Assembly (NCBI GenBank): GCA_023429545.1
Contig: JAEYUU010000371.1
Span: 1 to 5,789, forward strand
Length of the DNA stretch: 5,789 nucleotides
Direction: 5' to 3'
DNA from: Verrucomicrobiota bacterium
GTDB taxonomy: Bacteria; Verrucomicrobiota; Verrucomicrobiia; Verrucomicrobiales; Verrucomicrobiaceae
Under the pieces are notes generated by a model. The model saw only the letters and a list, made by a program, of their open reading frames with translations, was not told where the DNA came from and ran no database searches. Shown here one piece after another: positions 1 through 5,789 of the stretch. The number at the start of each line of letters is the position of its first letter. Within the stretch, counting starts at the first letter, position 1. The translations under genes were made by a program, and so were the position numbers.

Positions 1-120
1 GTATCTGGTAGGTGGTGTTAGTAATTGGGAGAGAGGGGCAGGTGGTAGGTGAGCGCCCTCTCGAGATGCACCACGCCATATTGCTTTCCGTCTTTATCTA
101 GTTACTGGATACTGCCTCAC
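1..120. other. Downstream flank of gene A; no supported gene
   Basis: This stretch follows the gene A stop. A 7-base inverted repeat (GAGAGGG at 31-37, CCCTCTC at 56-62) with an 18-base loop is the only structure seen; no U-run follows it on the gene strand, so it is a poor terminator. A minus-strand ATG at 79-77 opens a frame running off the left edge, beginning MAWCISRGRSPTTC. It has no signal peptide or recognisable family feature and only a weak GGAA upstream, so it is not called as a gene. Confidence 0.4.
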
Positions 121-1281
121 TCACTTCCCCAACGGCGGCAGCTTCGCGCTGTAATGCACGGCACGATGCCGGTTGTCATCATAGGCGAAGTGGAGCCATT
201 TCTTGTCCTTGCTCACGAAGCCGTCGGGGTAATTGATGCGGCCCTTGGGGCCATCGCTGGACTCGGGGACGAGAATGCGCTGGTAGGGCCAGGTTTTCAT
301 GCCGTCGAAGCTGATCCACAGAGCGAGGGGGCTGCGGTGCTTGGGATTCGGATTGTGCAGCATGGCCACGGTGTCGCCGCCGAGGGAGAAGAGGGAGGCC
401 TTGGAGCCGGGGTTGGGGATGTCCGTCTTGGTGGCGAACTCCGGCCAGGTCTTGCCGCCGTCCTTGGATTCGGCGTAGTAGAGCACGCCACCCAGCTTGT
501 CCCCGCGGATGACCATGGCGATGCGGCCATCGCTCAGCTCCACGATGCTCGGTTCGGCCCAACCGAAATACCTGTCATTCTCCGTGAGGCGGATGTTGCC
601 ATGCTCGCTCCAGGTCTTGCCGCCATCGCTGCTGATGAGCACGCCATTGCGGGGATTCGTGAAGGCGCGTTCAAGCGGGGGCTTCTCCTGCTCGGCGGCC
701 GGGCCGATGTAATGCTGGAAGGGCAGCATGATGCGGCCATCCTTGGTGACGATGCTGGGACGGATGAAGGTGCGGTGCTTCAGGCGACCGGGCAGGGGCT
801 CGGGCTTGCTCCATGTCTTGCAGTTGTCATCGCTGTGGATGAACCAGGAGTGCCAGTTGGTGGACCAGTGTTTTGCGTGCGTGCCGAAGTAGAGTGTGGT
901 GCGGTTGCCATGAACGAGAACCTCGGTGGGACCCTGGCCCATGGTATCGCCTTCGCGGAGGAAACCCACGTTGAAGGCCTCCAGCGGTGTCCACGTTTTG
1001 CCCTGGTCGGTGCTGCGGGAGATGCCCGTGTAATTGAGAGGGGAAGGCTCCGTGTCGCCACCGGCGAGGATGAAGAGCACCCACGAGCCATCCGGCAGTT
1101 CGCGCAGGGTGGTATCGCACACCATGCTGTTCGGCTTGATGCCATCATAGGGGTGGCTGCTGCGGTCCTCCTTCGCATCCGCTGCGGCCTGCGCGGTCCA
1201 GTCCTGGTCGATGGCTTTGGTCGCGCCAGTGGTGGCTGCGGCCAGGGCGAGGGTGAGGAGGAGGCGTCGCGTCAGCTTCAT
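121..1281 (-). CDS. Gene A: exported sialidase-like BNR/Asp-box propeller
   Basis: 386 residues, close to the size of a single six-bladed propeller with no added domain. The N-terminus MKLTRRLLLTLALAAATTGATKA is an export signal, likely cut after ATKA; TRRLLL resembles a Tat motif, but Sec is equally possible. Asp boxes are at 90-97 (STDQGKTW), 150-157 (degenerate, SDDNCKTW), 217-224, 272-279 and 324-331, spaced 52-67 residues, as expected for propeller blades. Other family marks are FIRPSIV (172-178), WAEPSIVELSDGRI followed by Arg259, and NYPDGF (350-355). These match exo-alpha-sialidase-like BNR proteins (PF13088 type) abundant in PVC bacteria and Bacteroidetes. A glycosidase role is inferred and the substrate is unknown; no FRIP motif is seen. 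It starts 32 bases after gene B, with no Shine-Dalgarno in that gap and no nearby alternative start. It is probably the last visible gene of the operon. Confidence 0.92.
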   Translation of the reverse strand: MKLTRRLLLTLALAAATTGATKAIDQDWTAQAAADAKEDRSSHPYDGIKPNSMVCDTTLRELPDGSWVLFILAGGDTEPSPLNYTGISRSTDQGKTWTPLEAFNVGFLREGDTMGQGPTEVLVHGNRTTLYFGTHAKHWSTNWHSWFIHSDDNCKTWSKPEPLPGRLKHRTFIRPSIVTKDGRIMLPFQHYIGPAAEQEKPPLERAFTNPRNGVLISSDGGKTWSEHGNIRLTENDRYFGWAEPSIVELSDGRIAMVIRGDKLGGVLYYAESKDGGKTWPEFATKTDIPNPGSKASLFSLGGDTVAMLHNPNPKHRSPLALWISFDGMKTWPYQRILVPESSDGPKGRINYPDGFVSKDKKWLHFAYDDNRHRAVHYSAKLPPLGK

Positions 1282-1313
1282 GATTATGGTGGGGTGTGGT
1301 ATGATGGTTAATC
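1282..1313 (-). other. 32-base gap between genes B and A, no visible ribosome site
   Basis: In transcript sense the gap is rich in A and C (GATTAACC...CACCATAATC), with no purine-rich Shine-Dalgarno stretch before the gene A ATG. Five-base inverted repeats (GATTA/TAATC) lie at its two ends with a 22-base loop, too weak to call a structure. No promoter is recognisable. Gene A is probably translated by coupling to gene B or by Shine-Dalgarno-independent initiation. Confidence 0.45.
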
Positions 1314-3323
1314 TCAGGAGGTGGTGGAAGGCGCGGGCGCGGGCGTTGGTGCGGTAGCAGGTGGTGTGGCTGGAGAAGGAGCAGGTTTGCCAGCGGGTGG
1401 CGCAGGCGTGGTTGCAGGTGCCGGTGCAGGGGTGCCGGTGGTAGCTGGAGCAGGAGTAGTCGCTGGTGCTGGTGCGGGCTCTTCAGGAGGCGCAGGCGGC
1501 GGCGTCACGGTGGCGCGGACGGATTCGATGAGGAACCCCTCATCGCCCTCATCCGTTCCGGACTGGAAATGCGCGTAGCTCAGGCCGTGGCGGGATTCAC
1601 GGGAGAAGTTCAGCGTGCCGGTGGCGGGCAGGCCATCGATGAGTACTTCGCACCTGGTGTCTTTGGTGCAGGCGGCCCACTTGAAGGTGAGCGTGTGCCA
1701 CTGGCCGGGGATGAGTTTCACGCCGTCCACATTGGTGGTGCCATCCGGTTTGATCTGCAGGCTGCCCATCGCCAGCGTGTGAGCGGTGGGGTCGGTGGGA
1801 TTGAGCCAGCGATCCATCAGCGAAAGGCGGGCTCCCACAAACTTCGGCTGGATGCGAAGGCGCACCTCGAAGGTGCCTGCTGGCGCCGCGGGGAAATTCC
1901 ACACCGCGCCTGCATGCGCGAACATCGCATTTCCATCCGCCACGCGCTTCACGGAGAGCGCCAGCTTGTCCGCTTGATCCGGATGCGGCACCAGGGCGCA
2001 CGAAGCGAAGCGGTTCAGCGCGCAATGCCCCCGGATGCCGCGCAGGAAGCCCTGCACGGACCAGTCCTCCAGTCCGTTGCTGAAATTGCCGGTGCGTTCC
2101 TTTTCATCGAGCCATGCGGGATTGAAAAGGAGCAGCGAGCGATGCTGCCAGTGCTGACCGAGCGAAACGAGCACGCGCCCCTCCGCGACCTCCACAGCCT
2201 GCGACTGGTGCACGCTGCGGTCCACGCCGCCACTCTCGGCATAACGTCGGTCATCGCGCGCCGGATTGAGATAGAGCTCGCGGAAGCCGTGCCAGGTTTT
2301 TCCATCATCGCTTGAAATGGCCGCGTGGATCACATCGCGATTGGTGAACATGTCCTCGCTCAGGCCTTCATTGGCGCTCCCGAGATAGGGGGCGGTCGTC
2401 GCGTTCTTGGGGAACTCCGGGAGCGGCGTGGTGTTGTTCCAGAGGAAGAGCAGGCGGTCATCCTTGAGCCGCCGGATGGTGGGCATGGTGAGCGTGCCGT
2501 AGAAGGCGGAAGGCTGCGGCTCGCTCCAGGTAGTGCCGCCATCCGTGGAGAAGGACTCGTAGTGATTGTCCTGCGACGTGCGGAAGATCATCCAGACACG
2601 TCCATCCTTCAGTTCCACGAAGGTGGGCTCGTAGCCTTCATTCTGCCAGCGCACAGACTTGTCCCGGCCATCCGGCTTGTGCGGCGGTGCTGCCACAAGG
2701 TTGGAGCGCTGCCAGGTCTGGCCCTCGTCATCGGAGTAGAAGGCGCCCACCTGATTGAGGAAATCCGGCTCGAAACGGCGCATGGTGGTGAAGGGCACGA
2801 GAACCCGCTTCCCCTCGCGGATGAAGACCGCGGGACGCGTGAGGCCGAGTTCCGGGCCGAGCACCTGAGTCTCCCACACGCGATGCATGGTCCACTGGCC
2901 ATCCATGCCCCCCTTCGAGCGGATGGCATATACGCCATCCTCCTGGGTGAGGAGGCGCACGTATTCATTCGTCACCGGATGGCGGGCATCCGCGGCCATG
3001 TGGTTGGGTGGCACGGACTTGCTGTCCCACGTGAGGCCGCTGTCCAGGCTCACGATGTAGTTCAGCGGCAGATGATTTGGCTGGTTGCGCAACAGGAGGC
3101 TGACCTGGTCGCCGTAGTCATAGTGGCGGATCTCGCCATTCACCAGGCGCACCAGGCCGAATCCGGCATCCGTGGGTGGTCGGCCCACCCACACGGGCGC
3201 ATGCACGTCCGTGATCGCGGCAGGCACCTTCGCGGGGAACACCAGCGCGGGATTCGCGGCAGTGAGCAGCACGGGCGAGCAGAGCAGACCAGCGAGGACG
3301 AGATGTCGTGAAGCAAACAGCAT
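1314..3323 (-). CDS. Gene B: secreted Asp-box propeller with LamG-like domain and Pro/Ala/Thr tail
   Basis: 669 residues. A signal peptide covers about 1-23 (hydrophobic LVLAGLLCSPVLLTAA, likely cut after TAA; Cys15 is in a poor lipobox, so a lipoprotein is unlikely). The propeller spans about 40-405, with Asp boxes at 92-99, 197-204, 259-266 and 337-344, a degenerate one near 136-144, and a YEPTFVELKDGRVWMIFRT segment (231-249) shared with its neighbours. Residues about 412-606 look like a concanavalin/LamG-type sandwich: GQWHTLTFKWA (540-550), then a VLIDGLPATGTL strand pair. Two close Cys pairs (434/442 and 552/558) fit disulfides in an exported protein. Residues 607-669 are a Pro/Ala/Thr tail. 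Where A and C have YPDGF, this protein has HQSQA. Likely a glycan-binding or glycan-cleaving surface or periplasmic protein; activity unknown. Weak ribosome site (TGGAAA) upstream. Confidence 0.92.
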   Translation of the reverse strand: MLFASRHLVLAGLLCSPVLLTAANPALVFPAKVPAAITDVHAPVWVGRPPTDAGFGLVRLVNGEIRHYDYGDQVSLLLRNQPNHLPLNYIVSLDSGLTWDSKSVPPNHMAADARHPVTNEYVRLLTQEDGVYAIRSKGGMDGQWTMHRVWETQVLGPELGLTRPAVFIREGKRVLVPFTTMRRFEPDFLNQVGAFYSDDEGQTWQRSNLVAAPPHKPDGRDKSVRWQNEGYEPTFVELKDGRVWMIFRTSQDNHYESFSTDGGTTWSEPQPSAFYGTLTMPTIRRLKDDRLLFLWNNTTPLPEFPKNATTAPYLGSANEGLSEDMFTNRDVIHAAISSDDGKTWHGFRELYLNPARDDRRYAESGGVDRSVHQSQAVEVAEGRVLVSLGQHWQHRSLLLFNPAWLDEKERTGNFSNGLEDWSVQGFLRGIRGHCALNRFASCALVPHPDQADKLALSVKRVADGNAMFAHAGAVWNFPAAPAGTFEVRLRIQPKFVGARLSLMDRWLNPTDPTAHTLAMGSLQIKPDGTTNVDGVKLIPGQWHTLTFKWAACTKDTRCEVLIDGLPATGTLNFSRESRHGLSYAHFQSGTDEGDEGFLIESVRATVTPPPAPPEEPAPAPATTPAPATTGTPAPAPATTPAPPAGKPAPSPATPPATAPTPAPAPSTTS
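1317..1505 (-). repeat. Low-complexity Pro/Ala/Thr tail-coding region with a 16-codon repeat
   Basis: This encodes the last 63 residues of gene B, almost entirely Pro, Ala and Thr, with two Glu, one Lys and a few Gly and Ser. The 11-residue unit PAPAPATTPAP occurs twice, at residues 616-626 and 632-642 (bases 1446-1478 and 1398-1430), 16 codons apart. The two copies use different synonymous codons, so the similarity is stronger in protein than in DNA. There is no LPXTG, PEP-CTERM or other sorting signal, and the chain ends APSTTS. It may be an extended, possibly glycosylated, linker or wall-spanning tail; that is inference. Confidence 0.85.
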
Positions 3324-3342
3324 GGGTATTTCCAGGGTTGAG

Positions 3343-3362
3343 TGAGGCGGAAGTTTGCCTCA
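3343..3362 (-). other. Small hairpin directly after gene C stop, in the C/B gap
   Basis: The arms TGAGGC (3343-3348) and GCCTCA (3357-3362) are perfect inverted repeats around an 8-base loop. The hairpin begins with the base after the gene C stop codon (3363-3365). Its first three bases in transcript sense are a second in-frame TGA (3362-3360). No U-run follows, so a classical intrinsic terminator is unlikely. It could stabilise the upstream message end or slightly reduce readthrough into gene B. With only six base pairs it could be chance. Confidence 0.4.
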
Positions 3363-5789
3363 TCAACGCGGTGGTGGAACAGTCTTTTCTCCCACTGTAT
3401 CCGTGTTTCCGGTGAATCCGGGTCCCCCCGCGCCCACGTAGCCGCGGCTCGCGCCGGACTGATCCTGGCTGACCCAGAAGGCATACAGGCTCCCCCGGCT
3501 GACCTCGAAGCGGAACTTCACCGGCCTGCCGCGCACGGCATCGAGATTCGCTGAGCCCTTCCACTTCACCTGCGTGCGGGTGGAGTCACCGCGGACCACT
3601 TCGCAGTTCTCCAGTGTGAAGGGGGCGAGCGGCTGCCCTGTTTCATCGAGAATCTCAGCGCGCACTCCGGAGGCATTCGCATTCACAAAGAGGTGCCTGC
3701 CATTGAAGGCCACCTTCCGTGTGGTGAGCGTCTGGGCGGCATCGCCTGCAGCATCCATGGAGGCGAAGCCATCGCGACGCAGCATGGCCACATTCACCGT
3801 GGCACCCGTGTACATGCCGCGCACGCCGTTCGGGGCGATGCCGGAGTAGGCGGTGAAGGGGAAGTACAGCTTGTCGCCAATCACCGCGCAGACCCCGGTG
3901 GTGCCGTGGATGTAGCCGCGATCATACGCGCCCTCCTTTTGTGAGGCGCCGATGAAGGGCCTGCGATCCGGGCGATGCCAATGAAAGCCATCGCGGGAGA
4001 AGCCCAGCTTGATCTCCGTGATCTTGGGGAACTTGCCCTCATCACAAATCCTGTTGTCCGGCCCGAGGTGAATGTAGAACTCCCCGAGCAGGATGCTCTC
4101 ATACGCCACCGCATTCAGCGAGTAGAGCTGCGGGGCATCGCCAATCTTCGGGTCCACTTCATCCAGGTGGTCGGCATTCGTCCAGTACACGGACTTCTTC
4201 CAGTCACCCTTCAGGAACTCACGGCTCTCCGCATAGTAGCGCGAGCGGCCATGCGGACCACCCTGCTTGATGCTGTACACCCAGACATGGCGGAAGGGAT
4301 TGTAGAAGATGGAGCAGTAGTCGCCCGCTTTTTCCATGGGCACGGGTGCGGACCACTTTACGCCATCGGAAGTTTGCAGCGTGTGCGGACCGCGGTCGGT
4401 GAGGTGCTTGATGCGCTCGTTCGGATTCTTCGCGTTGATGTCGAGCCAGACCGAGTTGTCTCCGCCCACGGCCTTGCGACCGGGAGGCAGCAGGAGATTG
4501 CCACCAGCGAGCTTCAGGTCGGGCCGTGTCCAGTTGATGAGGTCCGGGCTGGTGGCGAGTGCGAGGCCGCCGCGCCAGCCTGCGGTGTAGAACATCTTGA
4601 AAAGGTTCTCCTGCGGCTCCCAGAACACCCCGCCATGGCCGAGGTAGCACACGGCCTGCTGATTGCCCTCCGCACCGGTGGGCGCGAGTTCGAAGGACGT
4701 CTCCGGCCTGAAGACGGGATTGCCCTCATACTTTTGCGCCGCGTGGTAGGTGCGCTTCAGGTTCGTGCTCTCGATGAGGAAATCATCCACAAAGAGCTGG
4801 CGCCCGAAGTTGATGGGGATGATGTCCGGCTTGTTCTTGTCCTCCAGCCACGGCACGGTCATGGGCTCGAAGGATTTCGGGTCCTGTGTCTTGGGAGGCC
4901 ACTCGCCGGGATTGCGCAGGCCGTTGTAGGTGACTTCACCAATGGGCGCGCCGAGAGCCTTGCTCACGAGCATCTTCGTTTTGGAGCCGGGAGATACCAG
5001 CCTGCCCGCGAGGATGTCCTCCTCTGTGAAGCGGGCCATGAGAATCTCGCGCTCCTTCGCACGCTCGCGGTCGTGGATGATGTTGATGCTGCCATCTGGC
5101 GCCTGGAAGCCATCAGGATAGGATACACCATTGCGTTCATCGACGATGAGTCCGCCCTTCCATGTCTTGCCCTCGTCCTCGGTGAGGTACGCTGTCATCA
5201 GCGTGCGGCCGGTGCGTTCATTGAGCGGGCCATTCTTCACCAGGAGAATGCGGCCAGAGGCGAGCTTCCGCAGGTGGAAGCGGGCGCTGGGATTCTGAAT
5301 CGTGGAAGGCACCGGCTCACTCCATGTCGCGCCCTGGTCGGAGGAGAAGGTCTCCGCGATGCCGTAGTTCGTGCGCACGAGCATCCAGAGGCGGCCATCA
5401 TTGAGTTCCACGAACATGTGCTCATCGAACTGTGTCTCTGGCACCGCCACCCCACCGCGGCGGGTCCAGGTCTGACCCTGGTCCTTGGAGACAAAGAGAT
5501 GCGCCATGCGCATGTCATCCAACTCGGTGTGGGCATCGCGCAGCTCGGGCGGATTGATGTTGCCGCGTCCCCACAGGGAGATGGGCAGGAGCCACTCGCC
5601 ATTTTTCAGCACGAGCGGTTTGTTCAGCGTGAGCCCGTGCCAGATGCGGCGTGGCTCGGACCACGTGGGATTCTCCGCATCCGGGTTGCTGCAGGTGATG
5701 GCCCACACCCCGGCGCGTCCATCGTAGTAGCCCATGGATTGATCGTAGAAGAGCCAGAGCTTGCCCGTGGGGTCGGTCCACAGGTTCCC
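3363..5789 (-). CDS. Gene C: sialidase-like propeller fused to glycosyl-hydrolase-like propeller, 5' end missing
   Basis: The frame is open to the window edge, adding 18 codons (reading GNLWTDPTGKLWLFYDQS) before the first visible Met at 5735, so that Met is not the real start. Residues below count from it. Residues 1-250 are a BNR/sialidase-type propeller: Asp boxes at 83-90, 131-138 and 185-192, an EHMFVELNDGRLWMLVRT segment at 105-122, YPDGF at 206-210, and a family-typical ending ILMARFTEEDILAG. Residues about 266-655 are a second unit resembling five-bladed GH32/43/130-type propellers: GRQLFVDDFLIES (311-323), EGNPVF (337-342), a GG(V)FWEP...MFYTAGW stretch and YNPFRHVWVYS (478-488). Residues about 666-770 form a beta-sandwich-like end with RGDSTR and SLYAFWVS. 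This second half recalls proteins common in Planctomycetota and Verrucomicrobiota, mostly unnamed. Probably an exported glycan-degrading enzyme; substrate unknown. It lies 39 bases upstream of gene B, probably in the same operon. Confidence 0.9.
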   Translation of the reverse strand, partial: GNLWTDPTGKLWLFYDQSMGYYDGRAGVWAITCSNPDAENPTWSEPRRIWHGLTLNKPLVLKNGEWLLPISLWGRGNINPPELRDAHTELDDMRMAHLFVSKDQGQTWTRRGGVAVPETQFDEHMFVELNDGRLWMLVRTNYGIAETFSSDQGATWSEPVPSTIQNPSARFHLRKLASGRILLVKNGPLNERTGRTLMTAYLTEDEGKTWKGGLIVDERNGVSYPDGFQAPDGSINIIHDRERAKEREILMARFTEEDILAGRLVSPGSKTKMLVSKALGAPIGEVTYNGLRNPGEWPPKTQDPKSFEPMTVPWLEDKNKPDIIPINFGRQLFVDDFLIESTNLKRTYHAAQKYEGNPVFRPETSFELAPTGAEGNQQAVCYLGHGGVFWEPQENLFKMFYTAGWRGGLALATSPDLINWTRPDLKLAGGNLLLPPGRKAVGGDNSVWLDINAKNPNERIKHLTDRGPHTLQTSDGVKWSAPVPMEKAGDYCSIFYNPFRHVWVYSIKQGGPHGRSRYYAESREFLKGDWKKSVYWTNADHLDEVDPKIGDAPQLYSLNAVAYESILLGEFYIHLGPDNRICDEGKFPKITEIKLGFSRDGFHWHRPDRRPFIGASQKEGAYDRGYIHGTTGVCAVIGDKLYFPFTAYSGIAPNGVRGMYTGATVNVAMLRRDGFASMDAAGDAAQTLTTRKVAFNGRHLFVNANASGVRAEILDETGQPLAPFTLENCEVVRGDSTRTQVKWKGSANLDAVRGRPVKFRFEVSRGSLYAFWVSQDQSGASRGYVGAGGPGFTGNTDTVGEKTVPPPR

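Noticed and set aside
31..62. Inverted repeat GAGAGGG/CCCTCTC as a terminator for the operon
   Set aside because: The loop is 18 bases and no U-run follows on the gene strand.
1..79. Minus-strand ATG at 79-77 with a frame open to the left edge (26 codons)
   Set aside because: Too short and without recognisable features. It could be the start of a next gene, but the visible residues are unlike the export signals of its neighbours and the ribosome site is weak.
445..630. Repeated DNA string ccaggtcttgccgcc (445-459 and 610-624) as a mobile or regulatory repeat
   Set aside because: Both copies encode the GGKTW part of Asp boxes in gene A; the repeat is explained by the protein motif.
49..1311. 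Long plus-strand open frame of 420 codons opposite gene A
   Set aside because: It mirrors gene A almost end to end. The translation is low-complexity Gly/Ala/Val/Glu with no family feature, as expected opposite a GC-rich gene, while gene A has a signal peptide and five Asp boxes.
1282..1313. GATTA/TAATC inverted repeat spanning the B/A gap as an operator
   Set aside because: Only five base pairs with a 22-base spacer; likely chance in such a short stretch.
1569..3311. Plus-strand open frames of 248 (1569-2315) and 328 (2325-3311) codons opposite gene B
   Set aside because: Both are antisense to a clear propeller/LamG gene, and their composition reflects the complement of its codons; no recognisable motif or start signal.
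1..5789. CRISPR array, tRNA, rRNA, insertion sequence or attachment site
   Set aside because: No regularly spaced repeats, no RNA gene signature, no transposase and no terminal repeats; nearly all of the window is coding.

Overview
This window holds three consecutive genes on the minus strand, read right to left. All three encode Asp-box (BNR) beta-propeller proteins of the sialidase-like superfamily. The first gene (right side) runs off the window edge and lacks its N-terminus. The other two start with export signals, so the products are most likely periplasmic, outer-surface or secreted. Gaps of 39 and 32 bases and the shared orientation suggest one transcription unit whose promoter lies beyond the right edge.

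Region by region: 1-120 is downstream of the last gene, with no convincing gene and no good terminator. 121-1281 is a compact 386-residue five-Asp-box propeller (gene A). 1314-3323 is a 669-residue protein (gene B) with a signal peptide, a propeller, a concanavalin/LamG-like domain and a Pro/Ala/Thr tail. 3363-5789 (gene C, at least 808 codons) is a fusion of a sialidase-type propeller, a second five-bladed glycoside-hydrolase-like domain and a C-terminal beta-sandwich. A small hairpin and tandem in-frame stops mark the C/B junction.

The high GC content, the secreted multi-domain propeller enzymes and the 'RQLFVDDFLIE'-type and 'GDSTR..WKG' signatures of gene C point to the PVC superphylum. 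Verrucomicrobiota is most likely and Planctomycetota is the alternative. This is inferred from family memory, since there is no marker gene in the window.

The simplest reading is a small polysaccharide-degradation locus in which three related propellers with different accessory modules attack one complex acidic or sulfated glycan. Substrate and catalysis are unknown. The automatic label 'exo-alpha-sialidase' should not be taken as proof of sialic acid cleavage: no sialic acid transport or catabolism gene is present, no canonical FRIP motif is visible, and gene B lacks the Tyr-containing YPDGF motif that A and C share.
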